Under the pieces are notes generated by a model, which was not told where the DNA came from, made no database searches, and saw only the letters and a program-made list of their open reading frames with translations. From Catalimonadaceae bacterium JC749 (lineage in GTDB: Bacteria; Bacteroidota; Bacteroidia; Cytophagales; Cyclobacteriaceae): a DNA stretch of 64,000 nucleotides. The stretch's first letter is position 1; each line of letters starts with the position of its first letter. Position numbers and translations under genes: made by a program. The stretch spans positions 372,001 through 436,000 of the forward strand of contig JAJNNC010000004.1 in the NCBI GenBank assembly GCA_021730635.1. Direction: 5' to 3'. Of the stretch, positions 9,574 to 16,889 are shown piece by piece.

Positions 9574-9921
9574 CTATCTCCCTTGAGCAGTCTTCACGAT
9601 TTTTGTCAGAATATTAATGAGATCATTTATCTGAAGTATGTAACTGTCTGTATCCACTGCTACCAAATCTGATTCTCTGATCAATCTCAACCAGTATTTC
9701 GTTTCTCTAGCCTCCTTGGAAGCAATAGACATTTTTGCAATAAAATCTCTTTTTGTTTGTGCTGCTGAAGCTTCTGACACATTAGCGCCGATACTGGTAC
9801 CACTTCTCAACAGTTGGTTTGACAACACATATTCTTTTTCCTTGACCATCCTCTTATAGAGTTTAATAATATTCAGAGCAAACTCAAAACTCTTATCTTG
9901 TACAATATTCTCTTTATCCAC
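9574..9921 (-). CDS. four helix bundle protein (23S rRNA intervening-sequence/S23 family)
   Basis: A 115-residue, almost fully helical protein of the four-helix-bundle family first described from intervening sequences in 23S rRNA and related to the Avd proteins of diversity-generating retroelements. Recognisable segments are KSFEFALNIIKLYK, LLRSGTSIGANVSEA and ETKYWLRLIRES. The start is GTG, with no in-frame ATG upstream. It sits inside an ABC transporter operon between ATPase and permease, is unrelated to transport, and has heptad arrays on both sides, which suggests an inserted unit. No reverse transcriptase or template/variable repeat is nearby. Its molecular role is not known; nucleic-acid binding is a family-level guess. 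Confidence 0.88.
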   Translation of the reverse strand: MDKENIVQDKSFEFALNIIKLYKRMVKEKEYVLSNQLLRSGTSIGANVSEASAAQTKRDFIAKMSIASKEARETKYWLRLIRESDLVAVDTDSYILQINDLINILTKIVKTAQGR

Positions 9922-9930
9922 TTTCCAAAA

Positions 9931-9998
9931 ATTCCTAATTCAACATTTACCACTCAACATTTATCATTCAACATTCACCATTCAAAACTCAACCTTCA
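9931..9998. repeat. degenerate heptad repeat array 3
   Basis: About nine units of CATTCAA-like heptads between the ATPase and the four-helix-bundle gene. The array runs into the last codons of the ATPase gene: its C-terminal residues KVEF and stop codon are written in repeat sequence. Confidence 0.8.
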
Positions 9999-10686
9999 TC
10001 TTCTCATCCTTTACTACCTTTCCATCTTCCAGCGATATGATCCGGTCTAAATACTGCATCACCTTTTCATCGTGGGTAGAGAAAATAAAAGTGGTCTCCA
10101 GTTCCTGATTGAGCTTCTTCATAAGTTGCAATATGTTGTGTGCGTTCTTTGCATCCAGATTCGCTGAAGGCTCATCCGCCAGCAATATTTCCGGTCGCTT
10201 GACCATGGCTCGTGCAATGGCTACCCTTTGACTTTCGCCTCCTGAAAGCTTTGCCGGTTTTGAATCTACTTTATCGGTGAGGTCTACCCATTCCAGGGCT
10301 TCCATGACTGCTTTTTTGCGCTTTGAGGCTTCCATACCTTGCAGCAGCAGGGAAAATTCTACATTCTCATAGACTGTATACACGGGTAACAAATGATATT
10401 CCTGAAAAATAAAACCAATATGCCGGTTTCGTAAGGCTGCCGCCTCCTGATGGCTTAGGTCGGCAATAGACCTGCCTAACACCATAGCTTTCCCTTCTGA
10501 AGGGCTATCCAGTGAACCGATGATGTTAAGCATGGTGGTTTTACCGGAACCGCTGGGACCTACCAAGCCTGCAAATTCTCCCTTCCTGAATTCCAGGTTA
10601 ATATCTTTCAACGCTGTGAATTCTCCTTTGCCTACAGGAAAGCGTTTGGTGAGATGTTCAATGCTAATAATTTTGTTTTTTTCCAT
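9982..10686 (-). CDS. ABC transporter ATP-binding protein, LolD/MacB type
   Basis: Cytoplasmic ATPase of 234 residues for the FtsX permease pair. Walker A is GPSGSGKT (43-50), the Q-loop is GFIFQEYHLLP (about 91-101), the signature is LSGGESQ (147-153), Walker B is ILLADEP (167-173), and the switch histidine lies in FSTHDEK. The sequence places it in the LolD/MacB/FtsE group that works with FtsX-fold permeases. It starts 12 bases after the barrel gene ends. Its last codons overlap heptad array 3, so the original C-terminus may have been altered by the repeat. Confidence 0.93.
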   Translation of the reverse strand: MEKNKIISIEHLTKRFPVGKGEFTALKDINLEFRKGEFAGLVGPSGSGKTTMLNIIGSLDSPSEGKAMVLGRSIADLSHQEAAALRNRHIGFIFQEYHLLPVYTVYENVEFSLLLQGMEASKRKKAVMEALEWVDLTDKVDSKPAKLSGGESQRVAIARAMVKRPEILLADEPSANLDAKNAHNILQLMKKLNQELETTFIFSTHDEKVMQYLDRIISLEDGKVVKDEKMKVEF

Positions 10687-10698
10687 ATGTCTGGTTGG

Positions 10699-11841
10699 TC
10701 AATGATTGTACACTAACATAAGTTGAATCCCTCTTCCGGCCAGCGGGTTCACCAGATCATTCTGTTGAATAGTCCGTCCGTTGCTGGGGTTGGAGAAAGC
10801 CATCACATATAGGGTAAGTTTTTTGTAGTCGCGCTGAAAATTTACCAGGCTGTAAATGTTCTTGTTGGTCCAGTCGTAATACAAGACAGCACTGAGATTA
10901 CTAAAAAGCCCGATAGGATAGGATAAGGTAGTGCCTGTCAGGGAGTTGGCGGAAGAAAATGTAAAGACACCCTGATCATAAGAGGCCAATAGCTGTTCAA
11001 CAATGACATTGAGACCATTACCCATCCCGAAAGTATAGTCCATGCCCGCATTCAGGAGCGTTTGATTGGTATAAAGGCCAACCTCCTTACTTTTACGGGT
11101 CCAGGTACCTTCAAACCAAAAGCCAACGATAATATCCCATTTGCCATCCAGTCCAATCCTGTCTTCCGGAATTTTGGCGAAGCGCCATGATGCCTCACCT
11201 AGCCCTCTGGAATCCGCTGTCCGGTGGTGATAAGACAGGCCTATTTCTCCTTTTGGGACAGGATATTGAATACGTCCCCCAAATTCAGGATGCTGTTCGT
11301 AGGTCTGTATGCTTTCCCAACCCTTTCTGTCTTCATTACCATAGAGTACCCATAGCCAGATATTGGCATTGTTGAGAAAATAATATCTTCCTAATAGGCC
11401 CCATACCCCGTTGGTCAGTTGAAGCGGATCTCTGGGATCAATCTGGTCAAACCACATCAAAGGACGAAGCACTGAGGCCGAACCAAAACTGATCTTTTGT
11501 AAGCCCAGACGAATTTCCAGTTGTCGGGAAGCATAACGCGCCCAAGCTCTATAAGGTCTTATGTTTGCATCTGCCTGCGCTGCATCAAAAGGGTGCATAT
11601 TGATTGACCCGAACAGGTTAGGGGATACTTTGAAATCAATCAGTTTTTGCTCTTTTAGCTGGATGCTGTAGTTCAATTCCGGAATATACCTGAGACCCAG
11701 TCCAACCTCCAGGTCATTGCCACTGCTATAGTTGGTCCAGCCTTGTAGTTGGCCGCCAAACTCAATTTTTTGCTGTGCTACCGCGTTTTGTGTAGACATC
11801 AAAAGTAGTACGGTAGCATATAAGGCAATAGCTAATTTCAT
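10699..11841 (-). CDS. outer membrane beta-barrel (porin-like) protein
   Basis: 380 residues with a clear signal peptide (cleavage after NAVAQ, about residue 23). Alternating-residue amphipathic strands run through the mature part, with many aromatic residues. No named family is certain; it resembles alginate-export/DUF1302-like barrels. Its start overlaps the TetR stop by 4 bases (ATGA) and the ATPase follows 12 bases later. It is therefore probably the outer-membrane member of the export system. Whether it is a pore for cargo or a receiving platform cannot be decided from sequence. Confidence 0.75.
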   Translation of the reverse strand: MKLAIALYATVLLLMSTQNAVAQQKIEFGGQLQGWTNYSSGNDLEVGLGLRYIPELNYSIQLKEQKLIDFKVSPNLFGSINMHPFDAAQADANIRPYRAWARYASRQLEIRLGLQKISFGSASVLRPLMWFDQIDPRDPLQLTNGVWGLLGRYYFLNNANIWLWVLYGNEDRKGWESIQTYEQHPEFGGRIQYPVPKGEIGLSYHHRTADSRGLGEASWRFAKIPEDRIGLDGKWDIIVGFWFEGTWTRKSKEVGLYTNQTLLNAGMDYTFGMGNGLNVIVEQLLASYDQGVFTFSSANSLTGTTLSYPIGLFSNLSAVLYYDWTNKNIYSLVNFQRDYKKLTLYVMAFSNPSNGRTIQQNDLVNPLAGRGIQLMLVYNH

Positions 11842-12431
11842 GAGTTAGCATCATTAGGAGAAATGCCGTAAAAGAAAAAATTGGTCACTTCCATGATGAG
11901 TCCCTGTGGAGTTTGATACAAAGCCAATAGTTTCTCATCCGTCACAAAGTCAGTCATTTTGTTGAGCAGATACAGGACAAAGGCCGGTTGAATGTCTTTT
12001 CTTAACCAGCCCTTCCGTTGTGCTTCCGCCAGATCATTCAAAAACTGATTGAGCGAACGTTGTTTCCAGTTCTCGATGTAGGCCTTCAATGCAGGTTCCT
12101 GGTTTTTATAAATATCCAGCAATAGCTCCTGACTGATCTGCTGGGTGCCTTCAAACTTAAGATGAACGATTTGCCGGATCTTTTCAGTAAATGGGATATC
12201 CTGTGCCATCATTTTCCTGTATTTCTGAAAGGATTCCTCAAAAAGATGATCCAGCACCGTTTTAGCCAGTTCTATCTTATTGTCAAACATCCGGTAAAAG
12301 GTCATTTTACTTACCGCAGCTTCTGTACAGATCTCATCCACCGTGACTCTGCTGATACCATGTTTCCAGAATAAATTCCTGGCTGTCTGGAGAATCTGAT
12401 GGTACTTGGGTGATTTGGTATTTGGCTGCAT
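11838..12431 (-). CDS. TetR/AcrR-family transcriptional regulator
   Basis: 197 residues. The N-terminal helix-turn-helix covers about residues 15-60 (ARNLFWKHGISRVTVDEIC followed by AAVSKMTFYRMFDNK), and an all-helical ligand-binding domain follows. It is the first gene of the export operon and overlaps the barrel gene by 4 bases, so it should autoregulate the whole unit. A spaced inverted repeat containing GTTAC half-sites lies 50-80 bases upstream and is the probable operator. The inducer is unknown; family members often sense hydrophobic compounds. Confidence 0.9.
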   Translation of the reverse strand: MQPNTKSPKYHQILQTARNLFWKHGISRVTVDEICTEAAVSKMTFYRMFDNKIELAKTVLDHLFEESFQKYRKMMAQDIPFTEKIRQIVHLKFEGTQQISQELLLDIYKNQEPALKAYIENWKQRSLNQFLNDLAEAQRKGWLRKDIQPAFVLYLLNKMTDFVTDEKLLALYQTPQGLIMEVTNFFFYGISPNDANS

Positions 12432-12761
12432 GAAACAATCTTTTTCCGTTCCTGATACTATATACGATATATGTTACAAATATGTTACTATATTACTAAA
12501 AAAGTAACATTATTATCATTATGTATATTACATAGGACACAAAACCTGTTCAATTGCAGTTATTCAGTTTCGTGCGTCAGTGAAATGTGTTACCGATGGA
12601 CTGCGATAATTTCTCCTGCATTTGTCTTGCCCTGCCTTTTATATGTATATTCGCTCATATGGCCCGGATAAAGGGGGGTAGTGAAACCAAGCAGATGAGC
12701 CAACATTTTATGTGTAAAGAAATATTTACAAAAAAGATCTGACAACCTAACAACCCTATGA
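12432..12761. other. divergent intergenic region between the TetR operon and the sulfatase
   Basis: 330 bases holding the control regions of two divergent units. The AT-rich half next to TetR carries three GTTAC/GTAAC half-sites. In the half next to the sulfatase I see no convincing promoter, RNA or coding sequence. Confidence 0.6.
12468..12510. promoter_or_regulatory. candidate TetR operator
   Basis: ATGTTACT (12482-12489) and AGTAACAT (12503-12510) form a perfect 8-bp inverted repeat spaced by 13. An extra direct copy ATGTTAC lies at 12471-12477. It is 40-80 bases before the TetR start, where an autoregulated promoter would lie. Confidence 0.55.
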
Positions 12762-14321
12762 ATGTCTAAGCACCTTGTTTTTATGCTGATACTTCCTATT
12801 GTGTATGCTTTATCCATACCCTTTACAATGGCACAGGAAACAAGACCAAACATCGTCCTTATCTTTGCCGATGATATGGGCTACGGCGATGTATCAGCCT
12901 TAAACCCTGAGGCCAGAACGGCTACGCCTCATATCGACCAACTCGCTCACCAGGGAATAATTTTTACTCGTGCGCATGCCAGTGCCTCTGTGTGTACGCC
13001 CTCCCGTTATGGTCTGCTGACAGGCAGATATGCATTCAGATCGGAGGCGGCAGCCTATGGTATCAATGGGTTCGACCAGCCTGTCATAGAAGCCGGGAGA
13101 GAGACGCTGGCCTCCCTTTTGCAAAAGGCAGGATATACCACAGCCTGTGTGGGTAAATGGCATTTGGGATTGGGCTGGCAAACCAAAGAGGACAGTGGCA
13201 AGGCCAGGTTAGACACTGCTACAGGCTTCTCCAACATAGATTATAGAGCCCCTGTCAGGACCGGCCCCAACAATTTTGGTTTTGATGAATCCTTTATTCA
13301 TCCGGCCTCTCTGGACATGCCACCTTATGTCTTTCTCAGAAACCACCAGACGGTGGACCCGGAGGTGGTACTCACTTCAGAATTCTACCCGGAAAGGCTG
13401 GACGATACCCAATATGCCTGGGATAAAAAGCACACGGGCGCACATGACGTCTATTGGGAAAAAGGGGTCTGGTGGCGACGTGGTGAAATATCCCGTACTT
13501 TCCGGGTAGAGCACTGTCTTTCACAAATACTCGATGAAGGACTCGCTTTTATGGAAAGGCAGGTCGGTGAAAAATCGCCAGCCCCTTTTTTTTTGTATTT
13601 GCCTTTAACCGGTCCGCATACGCCCTGGGTGCCTGCAGAATCCTTTAAAGGAAAATCTCCCATAGGTACCTATGGTGATTTTATGATGCAGGTGGATGAG
13701 GTAGTAGGGCAGGTGAATGACATACTGAAACGGTTAGGCATACAGGAAAACACCATACTCATCTTTTCCAGCGATAATGGCGCTTACTGGCCGCAGCAGG
13801 AAATAGCCTTGCAACATCATGAGGCAAATTGGGGCCGGCGTGGTCAAAAAGGGGATGTTTGGGACGGAGGACACCGCGTTCCTTTGATTATTTCCTGGCC
13901 CTCACAGATCAAAGGAGCACAAAGGTATGATCATCTGGTGAGCCTGACCGATCTGTTTGCTACTCTGGCTGAACTGACCGGACAACCCCTTCAGCAAAAT
14001 AGCGGGGAAGACAGCTTTAGCTTTTTGCCTGTGCTGAAAGGAAATACCAGCCATCAAACCCGTTCTTCCATGATCCACCATTCGGCCAATGGAATGTACA
14101 GCCTGCGCATGGACGGATGGAAATGGATCGATGGCCTGGGATCCGGAGGATTCACGGCACCCAGCCAAAGAGAGGCAGTACCAGGTGGGCCTTCCGGGCA
14201 ACTGTATTTTATAGAAAATGATAGTCTGGAAACTACAAATACTTTTCTCCAACAACCTGAGGTGGTCAGAAGGCTCCAAAAAGAGTTCAACAGCCAGAAG
14301 GAAAAAGGCCAAACCCGGTAA
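12762..14321 (+). CDS. secreted type I sulfatase (arylsulfatase family)
   Basis: Formylglycine-dependent sulfatase of 519 residues. A signal peptide of about 24 residues precedes the metal motif ADDMGYGD (D37, D38). The modification motif is C78-T-P-S-R82 followed by YGLLTGR, and C78 would be converted to formylglycine by an anaerobic or FGE-type maturase not present here. The second metal region is IFSSDNGAYWP. It should remove sulfate esters from glycans or small aromatic sulfates; the position next to a SusCD locus favours a glycan or glycoside. It is not tightly linked to its neighbours (57 bases to the next gene). Confidence 0.93.
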   Translation: MSKHLVFMLILPIVYALSIPFTMAQETRPNIVLIFADDMGYGDVSALNPEARTATPHIDQLAHQGIIFTRAHASASVCTPSRYGLLTGRYAFRSEAAAYGINGFDQPVIEAGRETLASLLQKAGYTTACVGKWHLGLGWQTKEDSGKARLDTATGFSNIDYRAPVRTGPNNFGFDESFIHPASLDMPPYVFLRNHQTVDPEVVLTSEFYPERLDDTQYAWDKKHTGAHDVYWEKGVWWRRGEISRTFRVEHCLSQILDEGLAFMERQVGEKSPAPFFLYLPLTGPHTPWVPAESFKGKSPIGTYGDFMMQVDEVVGQVNDILKRLGIQENTILIFSSDNGAYWPQQEIALQHHEANWGRRGQKGDVWDGGHRVPLIISWPSQIKGAQRYDHLVSLTDLFATLAELTGQPLQQNSGEDSFSFLPVLKGNTSHQTRSSMIHHSANGMYSLRMDGWKWIDGLGSGGFTAPSQREAVPGGPSGQLYFIENDSLETTNTFLQQPEVVRRLQKEFNSQKEKGQTR

Positions 14322-14377
14322 AAAATGTTTAACTTGAATACGTACCTAAATTACTTACACTCTAATCAATAGACACT

Positions 14378-14740
14378 ATGCAAACTATGAAAATGCTGAC
14401 AGTTCTGTTATCTCTGCTACTGTGGGGCTACCAAGGTTGGGCTCAAGAAAACAATTGGGTGGGTACCTGGCAGTATGAGGCACCACAGGCAGGGGAACCT
14501 TACCAAAAAGGTAAAATAGTTTTTACGATGGAAGGAGAAACTCTGCAGGCTTATGTGGAAGTAAACCAGAGTAAAATACAAGTACAGCAACTGGAAGTCT
14601 CACAGGATCAGGCTACGTTCAGCATTACGCTGGATGGTCAGCCTATTCAGGTCAAATTGCAGAAAGAGGGAGAAGCCCTGACAGGTGCAGCTACCTACTC
14701 CAACGGAGAAGTTTCTTTTACCGCGGAGAAAGGCGTATAG
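14378..14740 (+). CDS. small secreted beta-strand protein of unknown function
   Basis: 120 residues: a signal peptide (cleavage near GWAQ, residue 22) and a roughly 95-residue all-beta domain starting NNWVGTWQYEAP. The pattern (WxGTWxY, then glycine-bounded strands ending GAATYSNGEVSFTAEK) resembles the N-terminal module of the cytochrome lipoprotein at 28.5 kb, so the two may share a lipocalin-like fold. A strong terminator follows. No enzymatic motif is visible. Confidence 0.7.
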   Translation: MQTMKMLTVLLSLLLWGYQGWAQENNWVGTWQYEAPQAGEPYQKGKIVFTMEGETLQAYVEVNQSKIQVQQLEVSQDQATFSITLDGQPIQVKLQKEGEALTGAATYSNGEVSFTAEKGV

Positions 14741-14761
14741 TTGCCCCCTCAAATTCATAAG

Positions 14762-14811
14762 AAAAGCTCAAGTCTGCTCAACATAGTGTTTTGCCGATTT
14801 GAGCTTTTTTT
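14762..14811 (+). terminator. intrinsic terminator
   Basis: AAAAGCTCAA (14762-14771) pairs perfectly with TTGAGCTTTT (14799-14808) and the stem runs into a T tract. The loop is long (27 bases). It ends the sulfatase/small-protein unit and insulates the sigma factor downstream. Confidence 0.7.
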
Positions 14812-14906
14812 ACAAATGCCTCTATTCTTCATTTTCCTTGACCCTGAGACTATTCCTTAAGAAATCTTTAATAAATAGTATCTCCCTCTTATGCTTGAAT
14901 TATTGT

Positions 14907-14914
14907 TAAATTTG
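14907..14914 (+). promoter_or_regulatory. -7 element of the ECF sigma gene promoter
   Basis: TAAATTTG matches TAnnTTTG exactly, 40 bases before the sigma start codon. I see no good -33 TTG at standard distance, so the call is tentative. Confidence 0.35.
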
Positions 14915-14953
14915 CATTAAGTCTTTAATTTAAAGTGTTCTTTTTGTGAATTT

Positions 14954-15544
14954 ATGATCTCAGAGCAGGAAATAGCATGGGTAAAAGCATTAAAATGCGG
15001 CAGTCGGCAGGCTTTCAATCATCTTTATGAGCTCTATGCCGATAAGGTATATTTTGTTTCTTGTCGGATGCACATGCAGCAGGAAGATGCCCAGGAGATC
15101 GTTCAAGAAGTATTTTTGACACTTTGGGAGCAGCGGGCAAGCCTCAATGAAAATCTCTCCCTGAACGCTTACTTACTGACCATCACCCGAAATAAAATCC
15201 TTACGTATCAGAGAAAAAAAGCGGCTCAGCTCTTCAGGGAAATTTCCTGGCAAAAAAACCAGCCAGCCTGCTCTAAAAATACAGAAGATGGGTTGCTCTT
15301 CAAGGATATGGAAAACCATACCCTCCGCTTCATTGAAAATCTCTCCCCCCGTAAGAAGGAAATTTTTTTGTTAAGTAGAAGAAAGGGTCTTAGTAATGAT
15401 GAAATTGCTGACCATTTGAACCTTTCCAAAAGGACTGTTGAAAATAATCTCTACCAGGCCGAGAAAGCCATTTACCAGTTTTTACAACATAGTAAATTTA
15501 TTATACAATCCTTGGTACTGCTGCTGAGTAAATGGCTTTTTTAA
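14954..15544 (+). CDS. ECF RNA polymerase sigma factor (FecI-like)
   Basis: 196 residues with sigma region 2 (about 20-85; QEDAQEIVQEVFLTLWEQR) and region 4 (about 125-180; LSPRKKEIFLLSRRKGLSNDEIADHLNLS). The order sigma, FecR, SusC with STN domain, SusD is the standard trans-envelope signalling set of Bacteroidota. The sigma should be freed when the receptor binds its ligand, and it should then transcribe the receptor and the catabolic genes behind it. The C-terminus has an unusual hydrophobic tail (IIQSLVLLLSKWLF). Confidence 0.93.
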   Translation: MISEQEIAWVKALKCGSRQAFNHLYELYADKVYFVSCRMHMQQEDAQEIVQEVFLTLWEQRASLNENLSLNAYLLTITRNKILTYQRKKAAQLFREISWQKNQPACSKNTEDGLLFKDMENHTLRFIENLSPRKKEIFLLSRRKGLSNDEIADHLNLSKRTVENNLYQAEKAIYQFLQHSKFIIQSLVLLLSKWLF

Positions 15545-15733
15545 GAAACTCTCTTCAATATGCATCCTGGAATGGCACCATCCGATGATTCCCCATCGAA
15601 ATAGGCAGGAGTCGCTAGAAGGACTCTGGATCGTGTGGGGCTCTGCCGTTGAAAAAAATAAATAAAAAAATTGAGCGATCAACAGAGTAAATCAGGCATC
15701 GACTGAGTATATCATAATAAAAGGGCTCAAACT

Positions 15734-16735
15734 ATGGATGAACGTCTCCTGGACAAATTTTTCAATGGGCAATGCAACGAGGAGGAAAAGCGGCAGGTGA
15801 TGCTATGGTATTTATCGGGTCATGCCGATAATGCCATGGCCTCTAAAATTGAGTCCCTTTGGAACGAAGACCCGGCTATCCATCCAAAGTGGGAAAAAGC
15901 ATCTGTCTTACAAGCCATCCATGAAGATATTGATGCCGGGGAAAGAAGAAAGAGCAGGAAGGCGCAACCCTGGCCACAGTTGTGGAATTGGCGTTATGCA
16001 GCAGCGGCAGTCCTTTTCCTGCTCATGGTAGGAGGATGGTGGTTGGTGGAAAGAAGTATACCATCCCAGAAAGAAATTGTAGCCACTCCTGCTGAATTTG
16101 TAGAAAGCTATACCAACAAAGGTGAAAAAAGAATGATAACCCTGGCTGATGGCACCCTGGTCAAATTAAATGCTGATAGCCGCCTCCGATACGCTCAGGA
16201 TTATGGACAAGGAGAGAAGCGATCGGTATTTTTAGAAGGAGAGGCTTTTTTCGAAGTCACCCGGGATACCTTGCGTCCCTTTCAGGTATTCACAGGCCCG
16301 GTTGAGACTACCGTCTTAGGTACTTCCTTCAATATCAACGCCTATGATCCGAAAGAATCGGTGACGGTATCTGTGGTGACCGGCAAAGTGCAGGTGCAAC
16401 AAACACAAGCCCCGCCCTCATCTGTCTATCTTGTGCCGGATGAACAGGTGGTATTTACCAGGACTGACGGTGGCTTGTATAAAAGTTCTTTCAACCACCA
16501 GAAGGTGCTGTCCTGGAAAGAGGGGACGCTCTATTTTGAGAATGCTACTTTTGAAGAGATCGTCACTTTACTGGAACGATGGTATGGCGTTAACATAGAC
16601 GTGCGGCGACAAAAGATTGAAGATGGATTCAGTGGAAGCTATACCAATCGTTCGCTGGAAAGTGTGCTCAACGGAATCGGGTTTGTCCTCCATTTTGACT
16701 ATGAGATACAAGGAAATCAGGTAACCATTAAATAA
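15734..16735 (+). CDS. FecR-family anti-sigma regulator
   Basis: 333 residues. A cytoplasmic N-terminal anti-sigma segment covers about residues 1-80 (LDKFFNGQCNEEEKRQV). One membrane helix follows near 88-106 (AAAAVLFLLMVGGWWLV). The periplasmic FecR domain (LADGTLVKLNADSRLRY; GEAFFEV; PFQVFTGPVETTVLGTSFNI) and a C-terminal domain (FSGSYTNRSLESVLNGI) complete it. It should relay the state of the STN domain of the neighbouring receptor to the sigma factor. It is separated from the sigma gene by 189 bases. Confidence 0.94.
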   Translation: MDERLLDKFFNGQCNEEEKRQVMLWYLSGHADNAMASKIESLWNEDPAIHPKWEKASVLQAIHEDIDAGERRKSRKAQPWPQLWNWRYAAAAVLFLLMVGGWWLVERSIPSQKEIVATPAEFVESYTNKGEKRMITLADGTLVKLNADSRLRYAQDYGQGEKRSVFLEGEAFFEVTRDTLRPFQVFTGPVETTVLGTSFNINAYDPKESVTVSVVTGKVQVQQTQAPPSSVYLVPDEQVVFTRTDGGLYKSSFNHQKVLSWKEGTLYFENATFEEIVTLLERWYGVNIDVRRQKIEDGFSGSYTNRSLESVLNGIGFVLHFDYEIQGNQVTIK

Positions 16736-16767
16736 ACGATAAAATGATACCACTCAACAGCAGTTAA

Positions 16768-16800
16768 AAGCCAGTATTCCAAATCTCGGAATACTGGCTT
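16768..16800 (+). promoter_or_regulatory. strong stem-loop between fecR and susC
   Basis: A perfect 13-bp stem, AAGCCAGTATTCC/GGAATACTGGCTT, with a 7-base loop. No T run follows directly, so it may be a processing site, attenuator or 3'-end stabiliser rather than a plain terminator. Confidence 0.65.
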
Positions 16801-16811
16801 GGAGAAAATTT

Positions 16812-16846
16812 TTCAGATGCTACGGTTGGCGCTGTCAACATCTGAA
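16812..16846 (+). promoter_or_regulatory. second inverted repeat in the susC leader
   Basis: TTCAGATG (16812-16819) pairs with CATCTGAA (16839-16846) around 19 bases, 43 bases before the SusC start. Together with the first stem-loop it gives the receptor mRNA a structured leader. Confidence 0.4.
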
Positions 16847-16889
16847 GCGGTATAGATTAAGCTACAAAATCTAAAAACCATTCCAATAT

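Noticed and set aside
9574-9921. Diversity-generating retroelement, suggested by the Avd-like four-helix-bundle protein
   Set aside because: No reverse transcriptase, no template/variable repeat pair and no C-type lectin target is present nearby.
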